The position numbers were made by a program, and so were the translations under genes. A DNA stretch of 64,000 nucleotides from the NCBI GenBank assembly GCA_023053545.1, contig JAKZAN010000004.1, positions 7,998,001-8,062,000 of the forward strand, in the 5' to 3' direction. This document shows positions 53,665-64,000 of this stretch, piece after piece; the first letter of the stretch is position 1; each line of letters opens with the position of its first letter. A model generated the notes under the pieces. That model did no database searches. It was given only the letters and a program-made list of their open reading frames with translations, and was not told where the DNA came from. Source of the DNA: Lepidurus packardi. Lineage: Eukaryota > Arthropoda > Branchiopoda > Notostraca > Triopsidae.

Positions 53665-56520
53665 TTACGTGGAGTTTGAGATATTGCTTTGTAGAAGACA
53701 TAGCAACTTATCCAACTTCTCTGAATGAGAAGTGACCGTTTTGCACAGTTCTTCTAAAGTACATCCCAAAGTTTCCGTCATTTTGGCATTTTCTTTCTCT
53801 TGCAAGCGTGTAAGAGCAGCTTCGATTATCTCACGCTGTAACGCGTATTTCTTATGGCATTTGCATTTTAAAGAGCCCTAAGAAATTGTCACATTTGAGT
53901 ATGATTTAGCTAATTTAATGACTTAATTTTTTTACGTACTTTCTTATCACCCTTGCAATCGTCGGAAAACGCCGTGTAAGCTTTATGTGGCAAGCAGTCT
54001 TTAAACAAAAGGGTACTATATCGTTGCAAGAATGGTTGAAGAAAAGACATTTGCAGGAAAGAACGGCAATATTTCGAAACAGCCACACAGCAACGTACTC
54101 CAAGCAATTCGGCGTACGAGTGTCTGTACATAAACTGTAGTGGGTCGCCCAGGAGCATTGCTTCGGTGTGGGTTGCCAGTTGTATAAACCGAGTAGCGCT
54201 GATGATCTCCGACTATCAATGGTTTACGTTAGTGAAGTTGTTATTAGTATAACATGCATGTTTTCTTACTTGGCTTTGGATTGTTTGTATATCGCTAACG
54301 GCCAGACCGTTTAGCAAGCTCATTAACACGACAGTGATTAGGAATACGAAGGCGGTGAAGATAAACGGGCTGACATGCTTATTGAAAGACAAAAGACTAA
54401 ATTCCAGGTCGCCTGTCATCATAACGAACGTTTTGAGGATTGCCATTGAAACCGTTTGGAAACTTTGGCTTGTTTCTTCTTCGCTTTTGGCAGTGTCTTG
54501 TGTATTGTCGTTAAGTGAGCTCTGTTTTGACGCTTTTATAGTACAGTTTAGTATCGCTGCCGTGATCGTGCTTTCGCTGCCTTTCATTTGATTTGCATTT
54601 GGAACGTTTGAAGTTGGATTTCTTAACACAAGATGGAGACTGAACGCAAAGCCCAGGATTAGGGTCGAAAACCATAACATGTACTTCAGGAAGCTTAAAG
54701 TAACGTAGGTAAACATGGCTACGAAAACCGACAATCGTGGATGGCTACCAAGCAAGAATAACAATTCCGCCCATGCAAATAACACTGCCGAGGCGGAAAA
54801 GTCTTGTATGTATGCTGATTGAGTTGGGCACGAAAGAACCAGTCCAGTACAGATTAGCATCCCTAATCATAGTCAGTCCCTTAAAAGAGGTCAGCATAGA
54901 AAGATTGTGCTTATTTACCGAGGTCTAGATAGTTTTCTGGGCTGAGTAAGTACCACAATGGAGCGAAACTGAATTGGAGAAATTCTCGCATGCAAATCGT
55001 TCCTACTTGAATAAGGAGCACATAGTATAAAGCTACCTAAAATTCAATTGTAATTTAGAATGATTCGATGTCTATTAGATTTTATTTTGATCTTATAATG
55101 AACTATAGTACTTCAGTTAAGTTAGGCGATTCCATTCTAGGATGTTCTTCCCGGATATGAGTATAGGCTGTTAGAGTACCGACAGTGGAGATGTATAGGA
55201 TCACGTTGGCGAAAAAGATTTTTCGAAGTTTATGCCATTTGAGGCTCAGAAGACTTGTCACGACTGGATGTCGTAACAAGTATCGGTGGCGACTCGATTG
55301 ACTCAAATCCCATAACGCTTCAGTTTCGGGGTAGCACTGCTCCACCTTCGTTTGCTCTGAATCGATAAATTCTAATTATTTCCTTACTTAGCTTCAACAT
55401 TGGTGTAAGAGCTATAGGGAAATTCAAATAATATACATGAGCAAGAGACCCAGCAATTTTTAATCAAGGTTAATTGTGAGTGGGTAAAATCACGACCACC
55501 TTTTATGCCTTGATCTAACGTATCTTAAACCACGTAGTCGATAACTAGTTGGTAAAAGTCAATACTTTGCTCATATATGCAATTTTAATTTTGTTACTGT
55601 ACTTGTCTCGAGTGTCACGTGGACGCTTCCATTGCCAGTAGTCGTATGTTTTGCAATGGCTGAAGTCTGTTTATTGACACTGTTAGTACCACTTTGGTTT
55701 GTACCACTGTTAGCAACAGGAGGATGTACTTTTATCGCAAGGGAGTTATAATTGAACATTATGTAATTTTCATTGGCATTTTCTTCTGACTTGGTTAGTA
55801 CCATACATTCGTCAAGGTACTTTTCCAAAGTTGTAGGTAGAATCTTTCTAATCGGTGTTTGGTTTAAGGTGTTTTTCACGCTTAAGCTGGCGCCAGCTCT
55901 GAGCAGAAGTAATACGGCTTCCTCAACTCCTTGGTAAAGCGCGACGTGTAACGCGGTATTTTTCATAATATCAATCGCATCGATGTAAATATCGCTTTTC
56001 TTTTCTGAGCCAAGAAGAATGTTTAAGCATTCAAGGTATTGTGGAGGATTTTTGCGTATAAACACTACTATGTAATGTAATGCCGTTGCTTTATAGGTAT
56101 CGACGGCATTGATATCTGTAGTCATAGTTTTCGCCAGAAGTTGTTTCAGTATTTGGGCGTGGCCACGTCTAGCTGCCAGTATAATGGAAGGTGTGTTTCT
56201 AGAACCTTTCAGATTGGGATTGGCTCCTGCTTGGAGTAAATGTTGCAAACATTCGGGTAAGTTGTTTAAGCAACAATATTGAACGTAAGTATAGTCTTCT
56301 GTCGTGTTATTCAGAAGAACTGAGAGTGAACCTAAAGTTTGCACAGATTAAAGATTTTATAGAAATTAATTATATTTATCTTACTCGGTAAATCCGCAAG
56401 TAATCGGTGCAGTTGTATGTGATCGTTTTTCTTAGTGAAATCCCAGATTTTGTTGCGTACATCTTCTGGATCACTTTTGTGTAGAAGTTCGTCTAAGTCG
56501 GGCATGATTTTCTGTAACAT
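53665..56520 (-). CDS. TRPA-type cation channel, painless-like (copy B, short N-terminus)
   Basis: Seven exons on the minus strand (56520 or 56505 to 56385, 56331-55603, 55356-55112, 55036-54919, 54862-54270, 54212-53940, 53877-53665) give about 763 residues from the ATG of MPDLDELL. Exons correspond one to one with exons 3-9 of copy A in length, phase and sequence, so this is a tandem paralogue. The ankyrin repeats encoded by copy A exons 1-2 are absent, and I found no such exons up to 57240. Remaining ankyrin repeats include TALHYIVVFI and TALHVALYQGVEEAVLLLLR. Pore region: AILKTFVMMTGDLEFSL, with last helix FVFLITVVLMSLLNGLAVSD. An acceptor-like TTACAG just before KIMPDL raises the possibility of a missed upstream exon. 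Confidence 0.88.
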
Positions 56521-57241
56521 AAAAAGAACTTGTTCTCAACTTCACTAGGATTCACTAGACTTCACTAGATTTCACGAATTACCGAACTGCGTTTGGATGT
56601 CTTTCTGTAAAACTTGTCGTTTACCGCTTCTTGTTTAGTTTTACACTGGTCGATTTGAATTAGCACATCTTATTTTGGACCGGATGTCGGTTAACCTTTT
56701 CTACACCGCACTTCCGAGCTGCTCTAAAATTGCTGTTTTCACTAACAATTTAAAGGGGAAATCCCGCCTTACATAGTAGCTCCAATAAAAAAAGCTTCTC
56801 TAGAAAACTGGTCCAAATTTAACTATGTATAGCTAATCTTTTCAAGTCCCATAAAAGAGCAGTTACTTGAAAACTCCCAATAATCGCCCGCAATTCCATT
56901 CATGTTAAGTATTGTATTCTTAATTGGTTTCGGGTAGCTATATTTTATATGAGCAGACTTTTACTTACACAGTCGTAGGGACTGAAATATTATTTCGTGT
57001 TAAAAGGATTTTGTGCTAACAGATATATGCAAAAAACCTTGTTAATAAAAAAACTGTCGTTATAATAGAGTTAGTATTCAAGTTTATACTCGTACATTGA
57101 CAGTCTATAAATTTTAAAGCACAAATAATACATTTTAAAGCATTTAAACAGTCTGTAAATACAAATTAAATGTTTTGACTGCCCACAGACTGTTGGGGCG
57201 AGAAAGAAAAAAATTTGAACTTATGTCAGGGATGTTGCTAA
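56521..57241. other. Intergenic upstream of TRPA copy B
   Basis: No ankyrin exon, RNA gene or other coding region seen. A short triplicated TTCACTAG(A/G) motif occurs at about 56540-56575. Confidence 0.35.
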
Positions 57242-57264
57242 CCCAAGTAGCACAAGTTGGTCGA
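57242..57264 (+). repeat. Left terminal inverted repeat of the 6-kb element
   Basis: 23 bp, CCCAAGTAGC... ending GGTCGA; exact partner at 63257-63279. Confidence 0.85.
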
Positions 57265-57440
57265 AGCAACGTCTGTTTCTGACCTTTAACGTCAAAAAGT
57301 GACGTTATTTCAACGTTGCAAAGACATACAATGTGTAATCTTTGGTAACGTCAGCGTTAGACGATATGGCGACGTCCACTGGTGACGATCTTGACGTCAG
57401 CATGTTACGCTTTCTTGACGTCAACATGGGATGATAAGGT

Positions 57441-57560
57441 AACGTCCGAAAAGGACGATACGACAACGTCTGAAAGAGACAATATGACAACGTCCGAAAG
57501 GGACGATACGACAACGTCTGAAAGAGACGATATGATAACGTCCGAAAGGGACGACATAAA
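57441..57560. repeat. 24-bp minisatellite, five units
   Basis: Five consecutive 24-b units start AACGTCCGAAA or AACGTCTGAAA and end GAC/GAT/AAA. Two alternating versions (CCGAAAGGG and CTGAAAGAG) show that the array probably grew by doubling a 48-bp pair. In the plus frame it reads as an 8-residue repeat like TTSERDDM. Confidence 0.85.
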
Positions 57561-57764
57561 ATCGTCTACTGGGGACGTCTATGAAACATCATTTAGCATC
57601 GTTTATAGTCTGAGCACCATCGAGGTTCATCGTTTATACTGCAGTTGGCAAAAAAAAAATATTATTTGTTCTTTATATTGTATTTTGTTGTGTATTTGTT
57701 TTTAATTAAATAAATCGTCAATGATTTAACCAAAATTAGTTTTCAATTTAAAAAAAGTTCACTC

Positions 57765-58090
57765 ACATAAAAAAAAAATTTACCAAATTACCAAAAGATT
57801 ACCAAAAATTAAAAACTTTACCAATTAAAAATTACCAATTACCAACAATTACCCCAAAAAATTACAAAATAATTGTATAAAAAAAATTTATTACAAAAAA
57901 TTACCAATTACCAAAAAATTAACAATTACCCAAAAATTAACAATTACCCCAAAAATACCAATTACCAAAAAATAAATTACAAAACAAATCACAAAGGTCA
58001 ATTTAAAAAAGTCACAAAGGTCAATTAAAAAAATAAATAAAAAAATATTAAAAAGATAAACAATTATTAAAAACCGAAAAAACAAAGACA
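57765..58090. repeat. Low-complexity ATTACCAAAA tract
   Basis: Over 300 bp built almost only from A, T and C on the plus strand, with many copies of ATTACCAAAA, AATTACC and AAAATTAC variants. It lies at the 3' side of the minus-strand gene in the element. Confidence 0.8.
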
Positions 58091-59598
58091 ATTAATTGTC
58101 AGTGTCCGACGAAATGGGGGAGATGCTCCCCGCCGTTTTCTTCGCCTGCTGTCCAAAGTGCTGTTTTGCGTACTTTAGAAAGGCAGCGCTTTCTGTCTTA
58201 AACGCATGGCTGTCCAGTTGGCTGAACCTAGACTTAAGGCCTTCTGCAAAGACAAAAATAAAATTATTAGATATTTTTTTTACGAGTTTTTAATTATTTA
58301 ATCTTATTAACCAAAAACACTTAGGGATCATCCATAAATGGCGCCACCCAAAAATCGCGATTTTTTTACCCACCCCCCTCTCTCAGTCACCTACCGTCAC
58401 CTTCACCGTCACCCCACCCTCTAAAATGGCGCCATCACCTGGTTGACCCCTCTCACAAAAAAGGGAAAAATATGGGCTTTTTTTTTAACCGACATATTGA
58501 CAATCCTTCAAGAGTTAGGTAAACGCTACAAACTCTGTCTACTTAGGAGCTAGAAATAGCAAGAAAACTTTCACAAAATTGTGAAAACACAAGAATAACA
58601 TTCACACTTTGGCACTTACGTAAAAATGGTTTGCACATCATCACCAGTTAGAAAAGAAACCTACAAAATCAGATTACTTTATATATTCAACATTGGATAA
58701 TAACTTATTACGAAAGCTGTTCTGAAGTTTTTTTCAGCGAGTTTAGCCTCCAGCTCTTTCAACTCGGACACTGAAGAGCAAGGTGCGTGCTCAAAGTCAT
58801 CTTGGGTCGATGCATGATGTGGGTGGGAACTCGCCAACTTGTTCACCGCTGCGGTAAGCTTGTCCAGCTTGTAGAGGCAGGCATTTACCCCAAGCATCAA
58901 TTTTTTTGAAGTAATTTCTGAAAAAATAAAGAACTTTAGCAAAGACGATATATGTGTATTATGATTATTACAGTTACCTTGGCAGGGGATCTCATCGGAG
59001 CAACGCTTCCTCTTCCCGTGAATTGATGCTAACTCTTGTCGTGATGTGCTTGCGATTTCCAAAATAACTGGTAAAGAACAAATGTTATAGTTATATTACA
59101 TGTTACTAGCAATACCTTACCCTCACTCTCTTCGCTCTCTGCAGGAGTGGAAGCGTGACTTTCCTGATGGGAAAAGCCGGCGATGAGTTCGTCAGGTGAC
59201 GACGACGACAAGCTGTTGCCAGTCAACAAAAGGCCATCCTGAGGCGACGGTTCATCTTCTGGGAAGAAAGAAATAGTAAAGTTTTTCACAATAAAGAACG
59301 TTTTACCTATAAGAAAATCATCCACACCGTTAACACTGATGGGTGTGACGGATTCCACGATGGGTGTGGAAGAGGTGATGGGTGTGACGGATTCCACGAT
59401 GGGTGTAAAAGATATCTGCGCCGTTGGAGGCAAGATTTCTACACCATCAGCAGATACCAGTTCACGGTTTAGACTTTGAGATATCGGGAAGTCGCTATTG
59501 ATGGTCCCCGAAGTGTACTCGTCCAAGTCTGCTGCCAGTCTTGCTAAAAGTTGTCTTCTACAAACGTTTTCTTTCAGTTTTCGTTTTCGTTCCCACAT
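58084..59598 (-). CDS. Multi-exon cargo gene of the 6-kb element, family not recognised
   Basis: Minus-strand exons 59598-59307, 59258-59121, 59067-58978, 58917-58712 and 58660-58620 join in frame by good splice sites, for about 250 residues from the ATG of MWERKRKLKEN. A possible last exon (58243 to a stop near 58096) does not match the phase of the preceding one, so the 3' part is unresolved. Contents: a basic start; TPIVESVTPI repeated twice; a Ser/Asp/Glu-rich stretch (NSLSSSSPDELIAGF); a basic patch (HGKRKRCSDE); then coiled helices (NACLYKLDKLTAAVNKLASS and VSELKELEAKLAEKN). The last part faintly resembles DUF4806-type proteins, often seen beside transposons. It is not a transposase by any motif I can see. 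Confidence 0.5.
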
Positions 59599-62500
59599 GT
59601 TTCCTAACAAACTACATTATAGATACATTACTTACTTAGCTTTTTTTTAAGAAATGAAATATTAACGGACGGAGTGGACAAATAAGTGTACCTCTCTAAA
59701 TGGCGTATGTAGTTATTTAAATCACAATCTTTGTCGAAATGTAATCACACTGTAAACTGTAGTTATTGTAAACTCGCGTTATATTGCTCGTTGTGTTTCA
59801 TAACCACGACTGACAACGTATTAACAGCGCAGGTGTCGATCCCGGACCAGGTAAGGTCAGACTGGTCTCCAGGGTCAGGAAAAACATTCCATACGAAGGT
59901 CCAGTCGATTAACCTTTCATTTGACATTAACCTTTCAGGGATGACCCTTTCCTAAAACTTCCCCAAAGTTGGTGATACTCTGGAAAAGAAACGGGTATAG
60001 GGAAACGGGTGTAGTATACTCAGTGGTCTAATCCTTACCCGTTTGCTTATTTCGATCCGTTTTGTACCGAACCAAACCTAAACTTTGGGAAAGTGGAATC
60101 CGTTTCTACTCCGAGCTCCAAGGCACAAAACATTCCCTTCCCTTTTCATTATATGGAACCTTTAATTCCCAAATGAATCCATGGCCTTTCTATTCATTGG
60201 CAGAAATGCAAGTTTTCTGAATGCTGAAAGTATCAATTGATACAAGCAGAAAGTCGGCTTTGAATATACTGAAACTTTAAAGTTCTAAACAACGTTGGAA
60301 GTGTGAACGTGTTTTTGAAACAAACTATTTCGATAGATAAAGTGTCGTATTTCGTCGTACAAGCAGAAAGTCGCCTTTGAATATACTGAAACTTTAAATT
60401 TCTAAACAACGTTGGAAGTGTGAACGTGTTTTTGGAACACACTATTCCATAGATAAAGTGCCGTATTTCAGTTCAGAAAGAAACAAATCGTCGTATTTCA
60501 GTGTAGAACAGGCAAAGGTGCGGTCGCATTTCAATTTAAAAAAAAAGTTTTCTTGCAAAAATGGAGCCTCCCCGAGTAGTGAAAAGGAGAGGCGGATATA
60601 AGCGTTACCTTGAACTTCACCCAACAGCCCGAATTCCGAAATGAACATTATTCAGGCTAAAGCAGACAATGAGTAAGTATTTGCAAAAATTTATTATTAA
60701 TCTAACTGTATGCGGTTCAAATTCGTAGGGGTGTCTTAGGAGTTCTTTTTCTATATTGTATAATCTTGAACGGTGTCACCGTTCAAGACGGGGACTTTCT
60801 CTGCACTATTTTTATTTATTTTTAAACGGTTCACGCACCGAAATAGTGGTGAACAAGGCCAGTAAAGAATAAGAGTATCAGAGCTATCAAAGGGCATTTT
60901 TGAGTATCAGAGCTATCAAAAGGCCAAATAAATAAGTTGTTCTGTTTTTGTGTATGTGTTTCGAGGTAAATGGATTCTTTGTTGTTGTTGTTTACATTTT
61001 TTCAAACCAGAAATCGTGACATTTTATAATGAGAAAATACCATTTTTATTTGAATCGTATTTACCCTAATTTTATTTTCTCAACTCTTTCATTTTTTAGC
61101 GTCTCCATCGTTCAAAAAATGTCAAGCACACCTTCGGCTTCCAGTACCCCGCCCGTTAATGGCCAATACTTCCTCAATTACGCCACATATGCAACAGTGA
61201 TGACGGTACCAGTATAAAAAAAAATCCTGCACTACCTCCAGCCTCAAATCAGGCCTCTTGAGCAGACCTGTTTGCCATCGCCAAGTCAACAAGTGGTGCA
61301 ATTTTTCAAAAGTCGTGCAGTATCAACAAGTGGTGCAGTTTTGGCCGAAGCTGCCCTAGTTGGTTGGTTGATGTTTTAAGACGACCGACGTCGATTCTTC
61401 GACACACAATGCGTTGGGACAACGTTCACAATACGCACACGGACGGGCATGTTGTAAATGCGAAAGGGGAGAACATGTTCATTAATTGACCGTCACTTTG
61501 TGCACTTGTTTTACTTTAGGCCTTTCTGTTGTTTGGCCTATTGTTGCCTTTTCTTGCACTTTTTTCCCTCTTTGCATGTAAAGCCTTTCTTGCATTTTAG
61601 GGCCGACTCGACAGTAGTCCTACGAAGCCCCCGACACTAGGCCGCTACGAGCCAATTAGTTAAGAGCAAATTACTTAAATCTGTATATTTTAGGGAATGT
61701 TGGTTAATTGGAGTGTCTGGAGAATAATTTCCCCCAAGGTAAAGGGGTACATTGGTGGTAGATAAAGGGAAGAAACTGTATATGATAGAGTCCGGCTTTG
61801 GACAGGAACGGAAATAAACCCTACGAAAAAAGTCATCCGCGACAATATCCCATACTTTCTAATTTTAAATCCGAGTAAACGAATCCTGAGAAGTCTGCTG
61901 GCGTCCGGTAATCTTTCGCATTAACAAGTAATAAATGTGACCAAAGGAAAAGTGACCGGAGGCGTTATTATCACATAGCCTGTTCAGTGACGTAATTTGC
62001 ATGTGTGATTGTTATAATCACCAGTGGATAAGACTGATATACCAATGTTGGTCTCGAGAACGGTCTCGCTGGTCTATACAATTTTGGGTAGTCTCGGTCT
62101 CGAAACCTGGTGATGTGAAGCCTGGAATCGTCTTGGAAGCGTCGTGTAGCGACTTTTGGAGCGTAGTGCAGCATCTTGGGAGTGTCTCGGAGCGTCAAGG
62201 AACGTCTTGGATGATCCAGTCGCTTGGGAGCTGAGCTGAGGGGACGGGAAAGTGGTTAGAGGGTACGGAGCGATCTTTTCGGGGAATGTACCTTTCCCAT
62301 AGAACGACATCTAGTGGCAATACAATATGTTGTTTTGGACATCTAGTGGCAATATATAGAAACATTTCTAAGCGCTTCTTTTGACAAACGTCTTTGAAAT
62401 TATTTTCCATAAAATTTTCCATATAACAAATGAAAGGCCGGGAAATTCTCACCAAAAATGTTTTAATTGATCAAATACAGCAGTTGAGTTCAGCAAAACC

Positions 62501-63256
62501 TCACATTTCAAATCATGGAGGAAAAAGGCAATATGACGAAAAAGCGCGTTGTTTCCGCTTTCCGTTGTATCCTGCCAAAAACACGTTTTTCATAATTTAA
62601 AGTATATCCTGGGTACAAGCTTGAAGCGTATTTACAATTCCGACCTTTCGATGATAAATAGAACCATAATAAAGGAACTACGCATGTTTCTGTACTGCTT
62701 AAAATACGTCAATTCAAAGCAAAATAAACAGACTAGTAAACGTCTATTAAACGTATTCAAGACGTCTAATAGACGTCTTTTAAACGTACAGCGTAAACGT
62801 ACGTCTTTTAAACGTACAGCGTAATAGCGAATGTTTCAAAGTTTGAGTGGAACGACATCTGGAGGGAAAAGTTACAACCATTTGCCAAAGATTAAAAATG
62901 AACCCGCGCGAAACAAAATAAATTGTTTTACTGGCAAAAGAAAAATCCCCTTAGGGACAATATACTTGACTCTAAGTGACGTTGCTTCGACGTGAAAGAG
63001 ACGATACTTTGAGCGTTGAAATTTGACGTTACTGCGACGTAAAGTGTTTAATCGGATTAAAGTTGGGGAAAGAAAAATTCCCGTAGGACTATATACTTGA
63101 CTCTGAGCAACGTTGTTTCGACCTAAAACGGACGATACCTTGGACGTCTAAATTTGACGATTATACAACGTAAAGGTGACATACAATTGGCAGTCCGTCT
63201 TAACGTCACAAAGTGACGTCAATTTCAGACGTCGGTGACGTCATTTCAACCATTTA
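59599..63256. other. Interior of the 6-kb element with no recognised gene
   Basis: A short ORF at about 60560-60640 (MEPPRVVKRRGGYKRYLELH...) and an open stretch at about 61100-61217 (VQKMSSTPSASSTPPVNGQY) both look like first exons of plus-strand genes, but neither continues convincingly. A direct repeat ACATCTAGTGGCAATA occurs at 62308 and 62339. ACGTC/ACGTA-rich sequence begins near 62730. Confidence 0.4.
60241..60475. repeat. Tandem duplication, two copies of about 117 bp
   Basis: The block starting TACAAGCAGAAAGTCG at 60241 repeats at 60358 with few substitutions and ends near 60475. Confidence 0.9.
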
Positions 63257-63279
63257 TCGACCAACTTGTGCTACTTGGG
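63257..63279 (-). repeat. Right terminal inverted repeat of the 6-kb element
   Basis: Exact reverse complement of 57242-57264. Confidence 0.85.
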
Positions 63280-64000
63280 AAGGCTCTACAACCCTTCCCA
63301 TTGGCAGGAGAGACGGTGGTAAGAACACAGAAGTATTTGGTAGGTTTAGTTTTCTTTGTCATAGCGACTTTGCGAAATTGAGATTCATTTCATAGATCTT
63401 TGGTAAGGTCAAGACTTGTTTCAAGGGCGAGATATAGAATCCTTGTGTCAGGAATGTATATATAGAGCATGCATCTTATACTGGTTGATTGGGAAAATGT
63501 TTAAAATGCATGGGCTCATCTGTCCTCGAATTTCTTGATTAAATTCAGGTGAATGACTTTTACCTGGTTTGACACACAGGAAAAATTGGCCTTTTTCTAC
63601 TTTACAGAGATTGGAATCAGTCAGAGCACATTAACATCTAAGCTTGGTTATACATACAAATTGTTACCTATCCTGTTCTTACAAAGGCATGATTCTTCTG
63701 ATAGAAGAATATGAGTTTTTATAAAGTGATAACTGTCTAATACCATTAACGTTTTTATTTCAAGGGTCATGACACTGGCGTTAATTGGGATCACCAGGTT
63801 ACACACTAAGATGGCAACAGAAATCTACAACTATTCTTTTTTTTTTACCAATTTCGAACATTTGCATTATTTGAATCACTCGAAAAGTTTGTCATTTATA
63901 AAATACATTCTTGTATTTGTAGAAAGTTGTTCTCCACGTCAAACGGAATACTGTAATAAATTTCCAAAAGAAGTAAAATCTTGAATTTGACCCATTATAT
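63280..64000. other. Right flank, no gene seen
   Basis: AT-rich sequence outside the 6-kb element; no coding region supported. Confidence 0.35.

Larger units (their letters stand above)
57242..63279. mobile_element. About 6-kb DNA element with 23-bp terminal inverted repeats and ACGTC-rich ends
   Basis: The ends are exact inverted copies: CCCAAGTAGCACAAGTTGG and the next TCGA at 57242-57264, and its reverse complement at 63257-63279. Inside both ends are several hundred bases dense in ACGTC/GACGT motifs (57265-57600 and about 62990-63256), including a 24-bp tandem array on the left. Such subterminal motif arrays usually serve transposase binding. No convincing target-site duplication is visible (left flank TTGCTAA, right flank AAGGCTC). 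The interior holds a multi-exon minus-strand gene and repeats, but no transposase that I recognise. Superfamily is left open. Confidence 0.65.

Noticed and set aside
57765..58090. Possible CRISPR-like short repeats
   Set aside because: The ATTACCAAAA units are irregular, without constant spacers, in a eukaryotic genome; simple low-complexity DNA.
58325..58470. GATCATCCATAAATGGCGCC and GTCACC-rich stretch
   Set aside because: It resembles motifs seen in various invertebrate repeats, but I could not define ends or a partner, so it is not called as a separate element.

Overview
The window is from a compact eukaryotic genome, and almost certainly an arthropod. Coding exons are joined by introns of about 45-75 bp with clean GT-AG ends. 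Genes are packed on both strands, often tail to tail. Degenerate arrays of CCTAA (the TTAGG-type arthropod telomere unit) occur internally. A Cys-rich crustacean-style metallothionein, a painless-type TRPA channel pair and the overall gene density suggest a cladoceran such as Daphnia; that last step is inference.

Layout. From 1.4 to 7.8 kb lie housekeeping and small genes: transaldolase (+), an unrecognised 67-aa membrane protein (-), two small membrane-protein ORFs on one apparent transcript (+), metallothionein with a metal-responsive promoter (-), a short mitochondrial IF3 (+) and nine-finger TFIIIA (-). From 8.3 to 17.0 kb is a mobile-element island. It holds a foldback element with a 64-bp perfect palindrome, a Harbinger-like element with terminal repeats of about 385 bp, and an intact, young Ty3/Gypsy LTR retrotransposon that landed inside a CCTAA array. 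From 17.5 to 26.1 kb lie CRAMP1 (+), ATP synthase delta (+), hexokinase (-) and a CENP-O-like gene (+). From 26.3 to 34.2 kb is TULP4 (+) with one unusually long intron, followed by NDUFB4 (-). From 36.5 to 48.6 kb lie a type I membrane glycoprotein (+), mevalonate diphosphate decarboxylase (+), an SLC6 transporter (-), a small secreted Tyr/Pro-rich protein (-), a 311-bp tandem duplication and CDC40/PRP17 (+). From 48.7 to 56.5 kb are two head-to-tail painless-like TRPA channel genes (-); the second lacks the N-terminal ankyrin part. From 57.2 to 63.3 kb is an element of about 6 kb bounded by 23-bp terminal inverted repeats, with ACGTC-rich subterminal arrays and an anonymous multi-exon cargo gene.

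The ordinary genes cover central metabolism (TALDO1, HK, MVD), respiration (ATP5F1D, NDUFB4), mitochondrial translation (mtIF3), transcription and splicing (GTF3A, CRAMP1, CDC40), signalling and transport (TRPA, SLC6) and metal defence (metallothionein). They do not form one pathway. Exon models were built by hand from splice signals plus reading-frame continuity; a boundary may be off by one base. The strongest candidates for something undescribed are the 57.2-63.3 kb element, the long-TIR Harbinger-like element, the possible dicistronic pair of membrane microproteins and the N-truncated TRPA paralogue.
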